Below are positions 21,797-36,027 of a stretch of 64,000 nt of DNA, one piece after another. The notes under the pieces were generated by a model. That model worked only from the letters and a program-made list of their open reading frames with translations, ran no database searches and was not told the origin of the DNA. Origin of the DNA: Magicicada septendecula (Eukaryota > Arthropoda > Insecta > Hemiptera > Cicadidae); assembly GCA_034769895.1 (NCBI GenBank), contig JAWRYS010001452.1, positions 1 to 64,000 on the forward strand. Reading direction: 5' to 3'. Each line of letters starts with the position of its first letter. Positions within the stretch are counted from its first letter, which is position 1. A program made the translations under genes and the position numbers.

Positions 21797-24491
21797 TGTT
21801 TATAGAAAACAATTAAAATGGTTTGCTTTTCAATGTTCTATTTGAACGAGGCGACGAATTCAATCTGTCCCGCCCTTTCTCAATTTCGTGTCAATCGAGA
21901 TAGCGGTTGCTGGATTCGCTACTTGAGCGCTCGCCGTCGCATTGGAAACCTTCACTATACATTATATTTTTAAACATACACTTTGCTAATAGAAATAAGA
22001 CACGAGTTAACACACACAGTATAAATTTATTATTAATTGGAAGTTAGTATTTTATAGACACAAGTTGTAATTAGTTTGTTCATATATAATTCTGCACCGG
22101 ATAATTCTTTATAAGACTCTTACTCAAGGTTAAACGATTGACTTTTGAATACAAATAAACAGTAATGGCGATTTATTTCGCCGATCAACAAATATTTTGG
22201 TCGACGTTTGGGGTTGTTTGGATCACGTTAAAAGGTTCAGATGCAGTTACAACATTAAAAATACACAACCTTACAATGTTTTTTCCTTATGTAGGATAAT
22301 GTGTAGTGGTAATTGTTTTGTTTAAGTGTCATACAAGATGTTTATAAGTCGTACATAAATATGAGTTTAGTTCTATAGTTAACAAAATTTTCAGTGATAT
22401 AATTTTATGGATCAATCCTTGTAAGAGAATAAAAATGATTTAGTGGTATTCAAAATACATTGAGAAATGGTCAAAGTGCGTTTATTTTTTTGAAGTTGAA
22501 ATAATTTAACTGATACTTAACAGCCTTGCAGTACGGTATTATTCGGGATGAAGAGAAGGAAGGATTATGGCTTCAATATTGTTCCTGTGTACTTTATTCG
22601 AGCTTCGGCATCTTTTTCACAGTGGGTTGGACTTATTTGGATATTTCATATTGAGTTAAACGTCTTCTCCCTCTGGAAATGGTATTCTGCATCCATCAGG
22701 CTTCTGTACTCTCAATTTCTACACTTTGTTTTACTTCTAAGATGTCTCAAACGTTAAAAGGTGTTGTACAGACGATTCGCGTCTGGCTTGCGATAGCGTC
22801 ACTTTCCAAGTAAATGTATTTAACGGTAATTACCTCGTTAAACGGCCGTTCCCATGGTTACGTGTTTGCTCTCATTGGGTGAGCTCAATATTAGTACATT
22901 GTTATCAATTTTCGAATTTCTTTCAAATCTTCCCATATCTTCGGACTTTCTTCCTCCTCTTATCTTCCTTCTGAGTTAATATCTAAATGCACTGTCATTT
23001 ATATTTTCTCACAACGATTATTTTGGTACCCCACAATATTGGGTTTTATCAAGTGTTTTTAAGTTCACAATTAATTTCATACTTACTAATCACATTTCTT
23101 TGTTTATATAATTCCTTAATTTAATATTTGGTTTTTAATAATAACTACTATTCATCCTTGATGAATTAGTCACATTGGATTTGTCCATTACATGGTGATT
23201 TTTATACAATTAGTAATTGTTTATGTTTGACCGTTAGGCCTGTTTCACATTTAAGTAGCCATTACTGGATTTTTGTGGCTTCATACACAACATATTTCAT
23301 TGAGTCCCAAATTGTTATTTTGCATTTATAATTAGGTTTAATGTATCTGGATGTGTTTTAATTAGTAACAACTGTGTTATTCAATCTTACTTGCTAATTA
23401 TTTGCTATTCATTTCCAATATAAAATAAAACATCTAGGCCTATGGTCTGTATAACTCTTACAGCCATATCCATTTCATAACTAACAGTTTATATAATTCA
23501 TTAATTCTTATTTGTTGTTCTGGTGCTAAACAATCTCACCTCTATTGAACTTTTTCCATTAAACTCACCTTATAACATGGGTATTGGATACAAACTTATT
23601 TTCTAATGCTTTTTTCTCTCCCTTCCATATTAACACCATCTAATTACTTTTCTTTGTGAAACACACCTTTAAACTTTTACAATACATTTTTAAGTTATAA
23701 CAATATTCTTTACTAGTCATCACAGTGAATATCACTACTTAGTGTTCATTATTCACTGATTAAATGTTCTATCCTAAATACTATTCATTGCAACTTGTTA
23801 AATGTTATTGTTCACTCTTAAAACTAAAACATAAGTAATTTTACTAAGTCTTTACCTTAGCCTACTCTCCTCTTACTATTTGTATGATAGACAATATTTG
23901 TATTTATTTTTCACTAGCACTTTCTTAAATTATTTAGTGTTCATTATAATTTATTTAGTGTTTCTTTAGTATTATATCACTCTAGTATAAATCACTTTCA
24001 CTAATTCAACTTCCATTTATTTCTCATCATTTATTCTCTTTCTCTACACACTATCTATATAACATTATTAATATTGTGTCTTTCTTAGTTAACAAATTAC
24101 ATATATCCCTAACTCTTTTGGTTAGTGTATTTTTATACATTGTTTCATATTACTGACGGTTCATAATTGTCATTTTATCAATACTAACATTCATTAATAG
24201 TTTTGGTTCTTAACCGAATTTCATTGTCTTTATTACTTTGGGTTACATTATTTCTCCCTTTTCTGTTTTTCATTACTTGTCTAGTTTTCTTGATGCGTTT
24301 CATCTTGTTTTCTTCCTCATGGGTTTGTTCTCTCTTGGTTTTCATTCTTCTTCTCCTTCCTTCGTCTTGTTTTCTTTATTTTGATTTCTTAGCTGGTTTC
24401 TCAATTGGCCAATCTCTGGGGTTGGGTCAATGTCGTTTGTCTGTCAGTCTATCATTTTAGTTTCTTTGTTAATCACTTTCAGTTTATTACA
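21797..24491 (-). repeat. Putative LTR shared by units 4 and 5
   Basis: Lacks both small duplications and carries the 1-bp deletion in 'gtttggggttg' near 22210. Confidence 0.55.
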
Positions 24492-25901
24492 CCTCCTCCT
24501 TCCATGATAATTACCTTTTATTTATTTTTTACTATCCACATAATTTATTTATTCGAACATAATATCATTTAGCATTTTTTATACATACTTATTGTTATCA
24601 AAATTTATCTGAATTTGGTGATGTTATATAATGCTCTCCCACCAAAATTGATCATTTTATAAAACGTGATTCTAAGTTTGATGAAATTATCAATTGTATC
24701 GTATCATTTTCTTCTTAAACTCTCCTGCTTCTCACTCGATTTTTTATGCTTAATTCTGTATCTTTTATTTCCTTTCTCCTGATTCTTTTCTTCGTCATTT
24801 TTTCTTATTGCGAACTGGCTTATTGATTTTATATTATAAATTATTCCCTATAAATCTTATTTTCCCTAACTATCTTTACTCTGTAGTTGCAATCGATTCG
24901 GATGGGCTCTATTGGCTTACCTAACTCCGTCGTTCAAAACTACTCTTATTCTGAGATCAGGGGAACATCATCCCTGCTCAGTAAAATGATTGCTGGACTT
25001 ATTCAACAGTCAATCTCAATTAATGAATCTTAAATATAGTCATCTCGTGACTCAACATAATAATAATAATCATAACATTTGTTGGGAATCTTTTACCTTT
25101 GTACTTCATTATTGCTCAGTTCGAGTCATATATTTTTTCATCTTTCTTTATAGATACTACTTGATAATACTTGAAGCATTGCTTTTTATTGATACAATTC
25201 ACATTTTTATTCATTTTTAATTACTTTTCGTTTCATCTCAATTCATATTACAACTCTTAGAATGTTTGTTTTATTTATTTCGTTTTTTGATCATTGGTTT
25301 TCTTAATCTTACTTCCATTTCTTTCTAAATAGTATTGGAAGTTGGTCATTTTGATTGATAGTATTTTTTTTTCATAACTTTTTAAATATCCTAGTAAGTT
25401 AGTGTTTCTTACTAGTTGGGAATGTTTTTAGCTTATTCCTTTATAGTATGTTTTGCTTTTTTGTGCCTTACATTTTGGCTAAAGATTATTGTAACTTAAT
25501 CTTATTTTGTTAGGAATGTTTTGTAACTTCACTCCATTATTATTAATTTTTATTCAACGATTATAGTAAGTTATTGTTTTTTACTTTATGTGGATTCTTG
25601 GTAATTTTATTTCTCCCTTTTTTATGATTGGTCTAAAATATTCTCGAATTATCTGTGTAAGCTGTCCTTACATAACTTTTTTGAATTTTGAAATTCATTT
25701 TTTATATATATTTTTTCATTATTATTTATCAGTAAACTTTCTTGCTGAGATTATTCTTCCTTTTTATTCCAACTTACTTGGTGGGCCTTTTTAAATTGAA
25801 TTCTTTTCAATTAAGTTTGATCGTCATAGTACTTTTTAAACTACTTAGGTAGGTTATCATGAAATCAGTCCGCTTTTCCTCGGCGTTTATCTTCACTTGG
25901 T

Positions 25902-26642
25902 TTACCCATGGTCCATCATTTCCTCTGCATTTGTGGTTCGGATAACCTTGGTGTATAGAACTATTTTCTTCCTTGTTATATAGGTTTCTTCTGTTTTGTA
26001 CCATGATTCTTCTAATATCATATGTTCAGTGGTAACCATGACTGCTTCCCTCATTTTATTACGTGTTTCTTTATTCAGCATTTCTATTTCTAGTATACTC
26101 AAGTGTGTTAGATACCTTCTTGATTTGTGACACCCTATCTTGTTGTGAGTCCTGTCAATTTTGTGTGATTTCCATTTTCTTATTGATTTGTTGAAGTTTT
26201 CCTCTGCTGGTTGGTTGTGAATTCCTTCTATAATTTCTTTCAAGGTCCTCCTACAATCTTTATATCTCATTAATTTGCTTTGGTCGGTAAGGGGTAAATT
26301 GAACACATCAATTAGTCCGTTCTTCATCATCTCCACTTCTTCTCTTGTTTTTAGTAGTTTCTTTTTATATATTTTTCCTATTTCCTTTGTTTTCTTGATC
26401 TTCTTAATTATTCGGTTCTTCTTTACTCTTCTCAGGTTGGTTTTTGTGTGCTTAATTTTCTCATTGTTTTTGTTATCTTTATTCCCAGAAAACAATACAC
26501 CTTTGTCTTCTTTATTCTTCATTTCTCCATTGATACCGTCAGAAGTGTTGTATAGTGTTTCATTCAATTGTGTGAAACCACTATCTACTGTTTCATCAAG
26601 TTGATCTGCTGGGTATCTTGTCTCTTCCCATTTTTTATTCAT
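25902..26642 (-). pseudogene. Second gag-like frame, unit 5, broken by the same deletion
   Basis: Shares the 1-bp deletion of unit 4 (here near 26685), so the deletion predates duplication of the unit 4/5 pair. Confidence 0.45.
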
Positions 26643-26760
26643 CTCCGTTTTTGTCTGGTTGCTTTCTTTACGACATCCTTTGAAAGTAGTCTTATTTGCT
26701 GCTTCATTTCTTCTTTATTTTTCTCGTGGTCCTTCTCCAGCTGTTCCCTCAATTCTTCCT

Positions 26761-27177
26761 TCAATTCTTCGTTTCTTTGCTGAATTTCCTCATCAATCGT
26801 TGTTGTAATGTTTCATTATTCTTGTTAATGGTTTGTCTCAATTCTTCCTTCTGTTTCTGAAAATTGTCCTCCTGTTTTTTAAAATTTTCACTTGTTTCTT
26901 CCTTCTGTTTCTGAAAATTTTCGTTTGTTTCTTTCTTCATTCCGTCAAATTTATTGGTCATATTATTCATCATCTCCATTAATTTTAGTATGTTCGGGTC
27001 TCCTCTAACTTCTCCCTTGTCGCCCGCCTGTAATTCCATTTCTTCGTCTTGTGTTGGTTCTGTTGTGGTTATTGTTGTCTCCACTTCTTCAATCGGTGCT
27101 CCTTCCTCTTCTTCCCCTCTATTTTCTTCCATCTCCTTCTCCTTTGCCAACTTCTTTCCTAAATCTCTTGTGTGCAT
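26761..27177 (-). CDS. gag: Gag-like coiled-coil protein, unit 5
   Basis: Protein identical to the unit 1 copy. Confidence 0.55.
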   Translation of the reverse strand: MHTRDLGKKLAKEKEMEENRGEEEEGAPIEEVETTITTTEPTQDEEMELQAGDKGEVRGDPNILKLMEMMNNMTNKFDGMKKETNENFQKQKEETSENFKKQEDNFQKQKEELRQTINKNNETLQQRLMRKFSKETKN

Positions 27178-27525
27178 CCTGATCTCCTTTCGTGACCGCC
27201 GCTAGAACTTCGTATCTTCCTTTTTTCAAGCCCCATGTTGGGCGCCAATTTATAACCTACCGTTCGCGAATGTCCTGCCTACTTCAAGCCCCGCGATGGA
27301 AGCCAATTTATAACCAAACTCGTGTCTCGTGTCCCCTCGTATACCTCTGTAAAATATAACAATGTGTCTCCGTGCGAAAATGTGTCTGTGTTTCTTACCA
27401 CTGCGTCCTCGTACGGCGATGTACTTCACGATGTTTGGGCCCGTATCGAACGTACTGGGGACCAGGTATCGTGGTTCCCGATTTGAGTTTCAAACGTAGT
27501 GGATTATCTCCGGGTGGCGCCAAAT

Positions 27526-30258
27526 TGTTTATAGAAAACAATTAAAATGGTTTGCTTATCAATGTTCTATTTGAACGAGGCGACGAATTCAATCTGTCCC
27601 GCCCTTTCTCAATTTCGTGTCAATCGAGATAGCGGTTGCTGGATTCGCTACTTGAGCGCTCGCCGTCGCATTGGAAACCTTCACTATACATTATATTTTT
27701 AAACATACACTTTGCTAATAGAAATAAGACACGAGTTAACACACACAGTATAAATTTATTATTAATTGGAAGTTAGTATTTTATAGACACAAGTTGTAAT
27801 TAGTTTGTTCATATATAATTCTGCACCGGATAATTCTTTATAAGACTCTTACTCAAGGTTAAACGATTGACTTTTGAATACAAATAAACAGTAATGGCGA
27901 TTTATTTCGCCGATCAACAAATATTTTGGTCGACGTTTGGGGTTGTTTGGATCACGTTAAAAGGTTCAGATGCAGTTACAACATTAAAAATACACAACCT
28001 TACAATGTTTTTTCCTTATGTAGGATAATGTGTAGTGGTAATTGTTTTGTTTAAGTGTCATACAAGATGTTTATAAGTCGTACATAAATATGAGTTTAGT
28101 TCTATAGTTAACAAAATTTTCAGTGATATAATTTTATGGATCAATCCTTGTAAGAGAATAAAAATGATTTAGTGGTATTCAAAATACATTGAGAAATGGT
28201 CAAAGTGCGTTTATTTTTTGGAAGTTGAAATAATTTAACTGATACTTAACAGCCTTGCAGTACGGTATTATTCGGGATGAAGAGAAGGAAGGATTATGGC
28301 TTCAATATTGTTCCTGTGTACTTTATTCGAGCTTCGGCATCTTTTTCACAGTGGGTTGGACTTATTTGGATATTTCATATTGAGTTAAACGTCTTCTCCC
28401 TCTGGAAATGGTATTCTGCATCCATCAGGCTTCTGTACTCTCAATTTCTACACTTTGTTTTACTTCTAAGATGTCTCAAACGTTAAAAGGTGTTGTACAG
28501 ACGATTCGCGTCTGGCTTGCGATAGCGTCACTTTCCAAGTAAATGTATTTAACGGTAATTACCTCGTTAAACGGCCGTTCCCATGGTTACGTGTTTGCTC
28601 TCATTGGGTGAGCTCAATATTAGTACATTGTTATCAATTTTCGAATTTCTTTCAAATCTTCCCATATCTTCGGACTTTCTTCCTCCTCTTATCTTCCTTC
28701 TGAGTTAATATCTAAATGCACTGTCATTTATATTTTCTCACAACGATTATTTTGGTACCCCACAATATTGGGTTTTATCAAGTGTTTTTAAGTTCACAAT
28801 TAATTTCATACTTACTAATCACATTTCTTTGTTTATATAATTCCTTAATTTAATATTTGGTTTTTAATAATAACTACTATTCATCCTTGATGAATTAGTC
28901 ACATTGGATTTGTCCATTACATGGTGATTTTTATACAATTAGTAATTGTTTATGTTTGACCGTTAGGCCTGTTTCACATTTAAGTAGCCATTACTGGATT
29001 TTTGTGGCTTCATACACAACATATTTCATTGAGTCCCAAATTGTTATTTTGCATTTATAATTAGGTTTAATGTATCTGGATGTGTTTTAATTAGTAACAA
29101 CTGTGTTATTCAATCTTACTTGCTAATTATTTGCTATTCATTTCCAATATAAAATAAAACATCTAGGCCTATGGTCTGTATAACTCTTACAGCCATATCC
29201 ATTTCATAACTAACAGTTTATATAATTCATTAATTCTTATTTGTTGTTCTGGTGCTAAACAATCTCACCTCTATTGAACTTTTTCCATTAAACTCACCTT
29301 ATAACATGGGTATTGGATACAAACTTATTTTCTAATGCTTTTTTCTCTCCCTTCCATATTAACACCATCTAATTACTTTTCTTTGTGAAACACACCTTTA
29401 AACTTTTACAATACATTTTTAAGTTATAACAATATTCTTTACTAGTCATCACAGTGAATATCACTACTTAGTGTTCATTATTCACTGATTAAATGTTCTA
29501 TCCTAAATACAATTCATTGCAACTTGTTAAATGTTATTGTTCACTCTTAAAATTAAAACATATTGTTCACTCTTAAAACTAAAACATAAGTAATTTTACT
29601 AAGTCTTTACCTTAGCCTACTCTCCTCTTACTATTTGTATGATAGACAATATTTGTATTTATTTTTCACTAGCACTTTCTTAAATTATTTAGTGTTCATT
29701 ATAATTTATTTAGTGTTTCTTTAGTATTATATCACTCTAGTATAAATCACTTTCACTAATTCAACTTCCATTTATTTCTCATCATTTATTCTCTTTCTCT
29801 ACACACTATCTATATAACATTATTAATATTGTGTCTTTCTTAGTTAACAAATTACATATATCCCTAACTCTTTTGGTTAGTGTATTTTTATACATTGTTT
29901 CATATTACTGACGGTTCATAATTGTCATTTTATCAATACTAACATTCATTAATAGTTTTGGTTCTTAATCGAATTTCATTGTCTTTATTACTTTGGGTTA
30001 CATTATTTCTCCCTTTTCTGTTTTTCATTACTTGTCTAGTTTCCTTGATGCGTTTCATCTTGTTTTCTTCCTCATGGGTTTGTTCTCTCTTGGTTTTCAT
30101 TCTTCTTCTCCTTCCTTCGTCTTGTTTTCTTTATTTTGATTTCTTAGCTGGTTTCTCAACTGGTTTCTCAATTGGCCAATCTCTGGGGTTGGGTCAATGT
30201 CGTTTGTCTGTCAGTCTATCATTTTAGTTTCTTCGTTAATCACTTTCAGTATATTACA
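27526..30258 (-). repeat. Putative LTR shared by units 5 and 6
   Basis: Both duplications are present in the unit 6 portion. The 'gtttggggttg' deletion is present near 27937. Its minus-strand start is TGTAATATACTG, as in units 1 and 2. Confidence 0.55.
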
Positions 30259-31668
30259 CCTCCTCCTTCCATGATAATTAACTTTTATTTATTTTTTACT
30301 ATCCACATAATTTATTTATTCAAACATAATATCATTTAGCATTTTTTATACATACTTATTGTTATCAAAATTTATCTGAATTTGGTGATGTTATATAATG
30401 CTCTCCCACCAAAATTGATCATTGTATAAAACGTGATTCTAAGTTTGATGAAATTATCAATTGTATCGTATCATTTTCTTCTTAAACTCTCCTGCTTCTC
30501 ACTCGATTTTTTATGCTTAATTCTGTATCTTTTATTTCCTTTCTCCTGATTCTTTTCTTCGTCATTTTTTCTTATTGCGAACTGGCTTATTGATTTTATA
30601 TTATAAATTATTCCCTATAAATCTTATTTTCCCTAACTATCTTTACTCTGTATTTGCAATCGATTCGGATGGGCTCTATTGGCTTACCTAACTCCGTCGT
30701 TCAAAACTACTCTTATTCTGAGATCAGGGGAACATCATCCCTGCTCAGTAAAATGATTGCTGGACTTATTCAACAGTCAATCTCAATTAATGAATCTTAA
30801 ATATAGTCATCTCGTGACTCAACATAATAATAATAATCATAACATTTGTTGGGAATCTTTTACCTTTGTACTTCATTATTGCTCAGTTCGAGTCATATAT
30901 TTTTTCATCTTTCTTTATAGATACTACTTGATAATACTTGAAGCATTGCTTTTTATTGATACAATTCACATTTTTATTCATTTTTAATTACTTTTCGTTT
31001 CATCTCAATTCATATTACAACTCTTAGAATGTTTGTTTTATTTATTTCGTTTTTTGATCATTGGTTTTCTTAATCTTACTTCCATTTCTTTCTAAATAGT
31101 ATTGGAAGTTGGTCATTTTGATTGATAGTATTTTTTTTTCATAACTTTTTAAATATCCTAGTAAGTTAGTGTTTCTTACTAGTTGGGAATGTTTTTAGCT
31201 TATTCCTTTATAGTATGTTTTGCTTTTTTGTGCCTTACATTTTGGCTAAAGATTATTGTAACTTAATCTTATTTTGTTAGGAATGTTTTGTAACTTCACT
31301 CCATTATTATTAATTTTTATTCAAAGATTATAGTAAGTTATTGTTTTTTACTTTATGTGGATTCTTGGTAATTTTATTTCTCCCTTTTTTATGATTGGTC
31401 TAAAATATTCTCGAATTATCTGTGTAAGCTGTCCTTACATAACTTTTTTGAATTTTGAAATTCATTTTTTATATATACTTTTTCATTATTATTTATCAGT
31501 AAACTTTCTTGCTGAGATTATTCTTCCTTTTTATTCCAACTTACTTGGTGGGCCTTTTTAAATTGAATTCTTTTCAATTAAGTTTGATCGTCATAGTACT
31601 TTTTAAACTACTTAGGTAGGTTATCATGAAATCAGTCCGCTTTTCCTCGGCGTTTATCTTCACTTGGT

Positions 31669-32532
31669 TTACCCATGGTCCATCATTTCCTCTGCATTTG
31701 TGGTTCGGATAACCTTGGTGTATAGAACTATTTTCTTCCTTGTTATATAGGTTTCTTCTGTTTTGTACCATGATTCTTCTAATATCATATGTTCAGTGGT
31801 AACCATGACTGCTTCCCTCATTTTATTACGTGTTTCTTTATTCAGCATTTCTATTTCTAGTATACTCAAGTGTGTTAGATACCTTCTTGATTTGTGACAC
31901 CCTATCTTGTTGTGAGTCCTGTCAATTTTGTGTGATTTCCATTTTCTTATTGATTTGTTGAAGTTTTCCTCTGCTGGTTGGTTGTGAATTCCTTCTATAA
32001 TTTCTTTCAAGGTCCTCCTACAATCTTTATATCTCATTAATTTGCTTTGGTCGGTAAGGGGAAAATTGAACACATCAATTAGTCCGTTCTTCATCATCTC
32101 CACTTCTTCTCTTGTTTTTAGTAGTTTCTTTTTATATATTTTTCCTATTTCCTTTGTTTTCTTGATCTTCTTAATTATTCGGTTCTTCTTTACTCTTCTC
32201 AGGTTGGTTTTTGTGTGCTTAATTTTCTCATTGTTTTTGTTATCTTTATTCCCAGAAAACAATACACCTTTGTCTTCTTTATTCTTCATTTCTCCATTGA
32301 TACCGTCAGAAGTGTTGTATAGTGTTTCATTCAATTGTGTGAAACCACTATCTACTGTTTCATCAAGTTGATCTGCTGGGTATCTTGTCTCTTCCCATTT
32401 TTTATTCATCTCCGTTTTTGTCTGGTTGCTTTCTTTACGACATCCTTTGAAAATTAGTCTTATTTGCTGCTTCATTTCTTCTTTATTTTTCTCGTGGTCC
32501 TTCTCCAGCTGTTCCCTCAATTCTTCCTTCAA
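31669..32532 (-). CDS. Second gag-like frame, unit 6
   Basis: Full-length frame with a private Leu to Phe change (DVFNFPL). Confidence 0.4.
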   Translation of the reverse strand: MKEELREQLEKDHEKNKEEMKQQIRLIFKGCRKESNQTKTEMNKKWEETRYPADQLDETVDSGFTQLNETLYNTSDGINGEMKNKEDKGVLFSGNKDNKNNEKIKHTKTNLRRVKKNRIIKKIKKTKEIGKIYKKKLLKTREEVEMMKNGLIDVFNFPLTDQSKLMRYKDCRRTLKEIIEGIHNQPAEENFNKSIRKWKSHKIDRTHNKIGCHKSRRYLTHLSILEIEMLNKETRNKMREAVMVTTEHMILEESWYKTEETYITRKKIVLYTKVIRTTNAEEMMDHG

Positions 32533-32945
32533 TTCTTCGTTTCTTTGCTGAATTTCCTCATCAATCGTTGTTGTAATGTTTCATTATTCTTGTTAATGGT
32601 TTGTCTCAATTCTTCCTTCTGTTTCTGAAAATTGTCCTCCTGTTTTTTAAAATTTTCACTTGTTTCTTCCTTCTGTTTCTGAAAATTTTCGTTTGTTTCT
32701 TTCTTCATTCCGTCAAATTTATTGGTCATATTATTCATCATCTCCATTAATTTTAGTATGTTCGGGTCTCCTCTAACTTCTCCCTTGTCGCCCGCCTGTA
32801 ATTCCATTTCTTCGTCCTGTGTTGGTTCTGTTGTGGTTATTGTTGTCTCCACTTCTTCAATCGGTGCTCCTTCCTCTTCTTCCCCTCTATTTTCTTCCAT
32901 CTCCTTCTCCTTTGCCAACTTCTTTCCTAAATCTCTTGTGTGCAT
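32529..32945 (-). CDS. gag: Gag-like coiled-coil protein, unit 6
   Basis: Same protein as unit 1. One silent difference (C for T near 32818). Confidence 0.55.
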   Translation of the reverse strand: MHTRDLGKKLAKEKEMEENRGEEEEGAPIEEVETTITTTEPTQDEEMELQAGDKGEVRGDPNILKLMEMMNNMTNKFDGMKKETNENFQKQKEETSENFKKQEDNFQKQKEELRQTINKNNETLQQRLMRKFSKETKN

Positions 32946-33293
32946 CCTGATCTCCTTTCGTGACCGCCGCTAGAACTTCGTATCTTCCTTTTTTCAAGCC
33001 CCATGTTGGGCGCCAATTTATAACCTACCGTTCGCGAATGTCCTGCCTACTTGAAGCCCCGCGATGGAAGCCAATTTATAACCAAACTCGTGTCTCGTGT
33101 CCCCTCGTATACCTCTGTAAAATATAACAGTGTGTCTGCGTGCGAAAATGTGTCTGTGTTTCTTACCACTGCGTCCTCGTACGGCGATGTACTTCACGAT
33201 GTTTGGGCCCGTAGCGAACGTACTGGGGACCAGGTATCGTGGTTCCCGATTTGAGTTTCAAACGTAGTGGATTATCTCCGGGTGGCGCCAAAT

Positions 33294-36027
33294 TGTTTAT
33301 AGAAAACAATTAAAATGGTTTGCTTATCAATGTTCTATTTGAACGAGGCGACGAATTCAATCTGTCCCGTCCTTTCTCAATTTCGTGTCAATCGAGATAG
33401 CGGTTGCTGGATTCGCTACTTGAGCGCTCGCCGTCGCATTGGAAACCTTCACTATACATTATATTTTTAAACATACACTTTGCTAATAGAAATAAGACAC
33501 GAGTTAACACACACAGTATAAATTTATTATTAATTGGAAGTTAGTATTTTATAGACACAAGTTGTAATTAGTTTGTTCATATATAATTCTGCACCGGATA
33601 ATTCTTTATAAGACTCTTACTCAAGGTTAAACGATTGACTTTTGAATACAAATAAACAGTAATGGCGATTTATTTCGCCGATCAACAAATATTTTGGTCG
33701 ACGTTTGGGGTTGTTTGGATCACGTTAAAAGGTTCAGATGCAGTTACAACATTAAAAATACACAACCTTACAATGTTTTTTCCTTATGTAGGATAATGTG
33801 TAGTGGTAATTGTTTTGTTTAAGTGTCATACAAGATGTTTATAAGTCGTACATAAATATGAGTTTAGTTCTATAGTTAACAAAATTTTCAGTGATATAAT
33901 TTTATGGATCAATCCTTGTAAGAGAATAAAAATGATTTAGTGGTATTCAAAATACATTGAGAAATGGTCAAAGTGCGTTTATTTTTTGGAAGTTGAAATA
34001 ATTTAACTGATACTTAACAGCCTTGCAGTACGGTATTATTCGGGATGAAGAGAAGGAAGGATTATGGCTTCAATATTGTTCCTGTGTACTTTATTCGAGC
34101 TTCGGCATCTTTTTCACAGTGGGTTGGACTTATTTGGATATTTCATATTGAGTTAAACGTCTTCTCCCTCTGGAAATGGTATTCTGCATCCATCAGGCTT
34201 CTGTACTCTCAATTTCTACACTTTGTTTTACTTCTAAGATGTCTCAAACGTTAAAAGGTGTTGTACAGACGATTCGCGTCTGGCTTGCGATAGCGTCACT
34301 TTCCAAGTAAATGTATTTAACGGTAATTACCTCGTTAAACGGCCGTTCCCATGGTTACGTGTTTGCTCTCATTGGGTGAGCTCAATATTAGTACATTGTT
34401 ATCAATTTTCGAATTTCTTTCAAATCTTCCCATATCTTCGGACTTTCTTCCTCCTCTTATCTTCCTTCTGAGTTAATATCTAAATGCACTGTCATTTATA
34501 TTTTCTCACAACGATTATTTTGGTACCCCACAATATTGGGTTTTATCAAGTGTTTTTAAGTTCACAATTAATTTCATACTTACTAATCACATTTCTTTGT
34601 TTATATAATTCCTTAATTTAATATTTGGTTTTTAATAATAACTACTATTCATCCTTGATGAATTAGTCACATTGGATTTGTCCATTACATGGTGATTTTT
34701 ATACAATTAGTAATTGTTTATGTTTGACCGTTAGGCCTGTTTCACATTTAAGTAGCCATTACTGGATTTTTGTGGCTTCATACACAACATATTTCATTGA
34801 GTCCCAAATTGTTATTTTGCATTTATAATTAGGTTTAATGTATCTGGATGTGTTTTAATTAGTAACAACTGTGTTATTCAATCTTACTTGCTAATTATTT
34901 GCTATTCATTTCCAATATAAAATAAAACATCTAGGCCTATGGTCTGTATAACTCTTACAGCCATATCCATTTCATAACTAACAGTTTATATAATTCATTA
35001 TTTCTTATTTGTTGTTCTGGTGCTAAACAATCTCACCTCTATTGAACTTTTTCCATTAAACTCACCTTATAACATGGGTATTGGATACAAACTTATTTTC
35101 TAATGCTTTTTTCTCTCCCTTCCATATTAACACCATCTAATTACTTTTCTTTGTGAAACACACCTTTAAACTTTTACAATACATTTTTAAGTTATAACAA
35201 TATTCTTTACTAGTCATCACAGTGAATATCACTACTTAGTGTCCTTTATTCACTGATTAAATGTTCTATCCTAAATACTATTCATTGCAACTTGTTAAAT
35301 GTTATTGTTCACTCTTAAAATTAAAACATATTGTTCACTCTTAAAACTAAAACATAAGTAATTTTACTAAGTCTTTACCTTAGCCTACTCTCCTCTTACT
35401 ATTTGTATGATAGACAATATTTGTATTTATTTTTCACTAGCACTTTCTTAAATTATTTAGTGTTCATTATAATTTATTTAGTGTTTCTTTAGTATTATAT
35501 CACTCTAGTATAAATCACTTTCACTAATTCAACTTCCATTTATTTCTCATCATTTTATTCTCTTTCTCTACACACTATCTATATAACATTATTAATATTG
35601 TGTCTTTCTTAGTTAACAAATTACATATATCCCTAACTCTTTTGGTTAGTGTATTTTTATACATTGTTTCATATTACTGACGGTTCATAATTGTCATTTT
35701 ATCAATACTAACATTCATTAATAGTTTTGGTTCTTAACCGAATTTCATTGTCTTTATTACTTTGGGTTACATTATTTCTCCCTTTTCTGTTTTTCATTAC
35801 TTGTCTAGTTTTCTTGATGCGTTTCATCTTGTTTTCTTCCTCATGGGTTTGTTCTCTCTTGGTTTTCATTCTTCTTCTCCTTCCTTCGTCTTGTTTTCTT
35901 TATTTTGATTTCTTAGCTGGTTTCTCAACTGGTTTCTCAATTGGCCAATCTCTGGGGTTGGGTCAATGTCGTTTGTCTGTCAGTCTATCATTTTAGTTTC
36001 TTTGTTAATCACTTTCAGTTTATTACG
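33294..36027 (-). repeat. Putative LTR shared by units 6 and 7, mutated terminus
   Basis: As the other LTRs, but the plus-strand base at 36027 is G, so the minus-strand LTR begins CGT instead of TGT. If the boundary is right, the canonical integrase-recognised end is lost in this copy. Confidence 0.5.

Larger units (their letters stand above)
17287..23015. repeat. Tandem unit 4 (5729 bp)
   Basis: Short subtype. It lacks both the 26-bp and the 12-bp duplications and carries three 1-bp deletions: near 18300, in the second minus-strand frame near 20956, and in 'gtttggggttg' near 22210. By eye it differs from unit 5 at only about five positions. Confidence 0.97.
23016..28744. repeat. Tandem unit 5 (5729 bp)
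   Basis: Sister of unit 4 with the same length and the same set of deletions. Differences seen include 'ttgtcc' for 'ttggtcc' near 23182, 'cattaattc' for 'cattatttc' near 23503, and 'attcgaac' near 24555. The pair looks like a very recent duplication. Confidence 0.97.
28745..34512. repeat. Tandem unit 6 (5768 bp)
   Basis: Mosaic state. It has both duplications like unit 3, and also the 'gtttggggttg' deletion (near 33707) of units 4 and 5. It shares 'cattaattc' with unit 5. Private changes include Leu to Phe in the second frame and a C to G change near 33053 that opens a short plus-strand frame. Confidence 0.97.
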
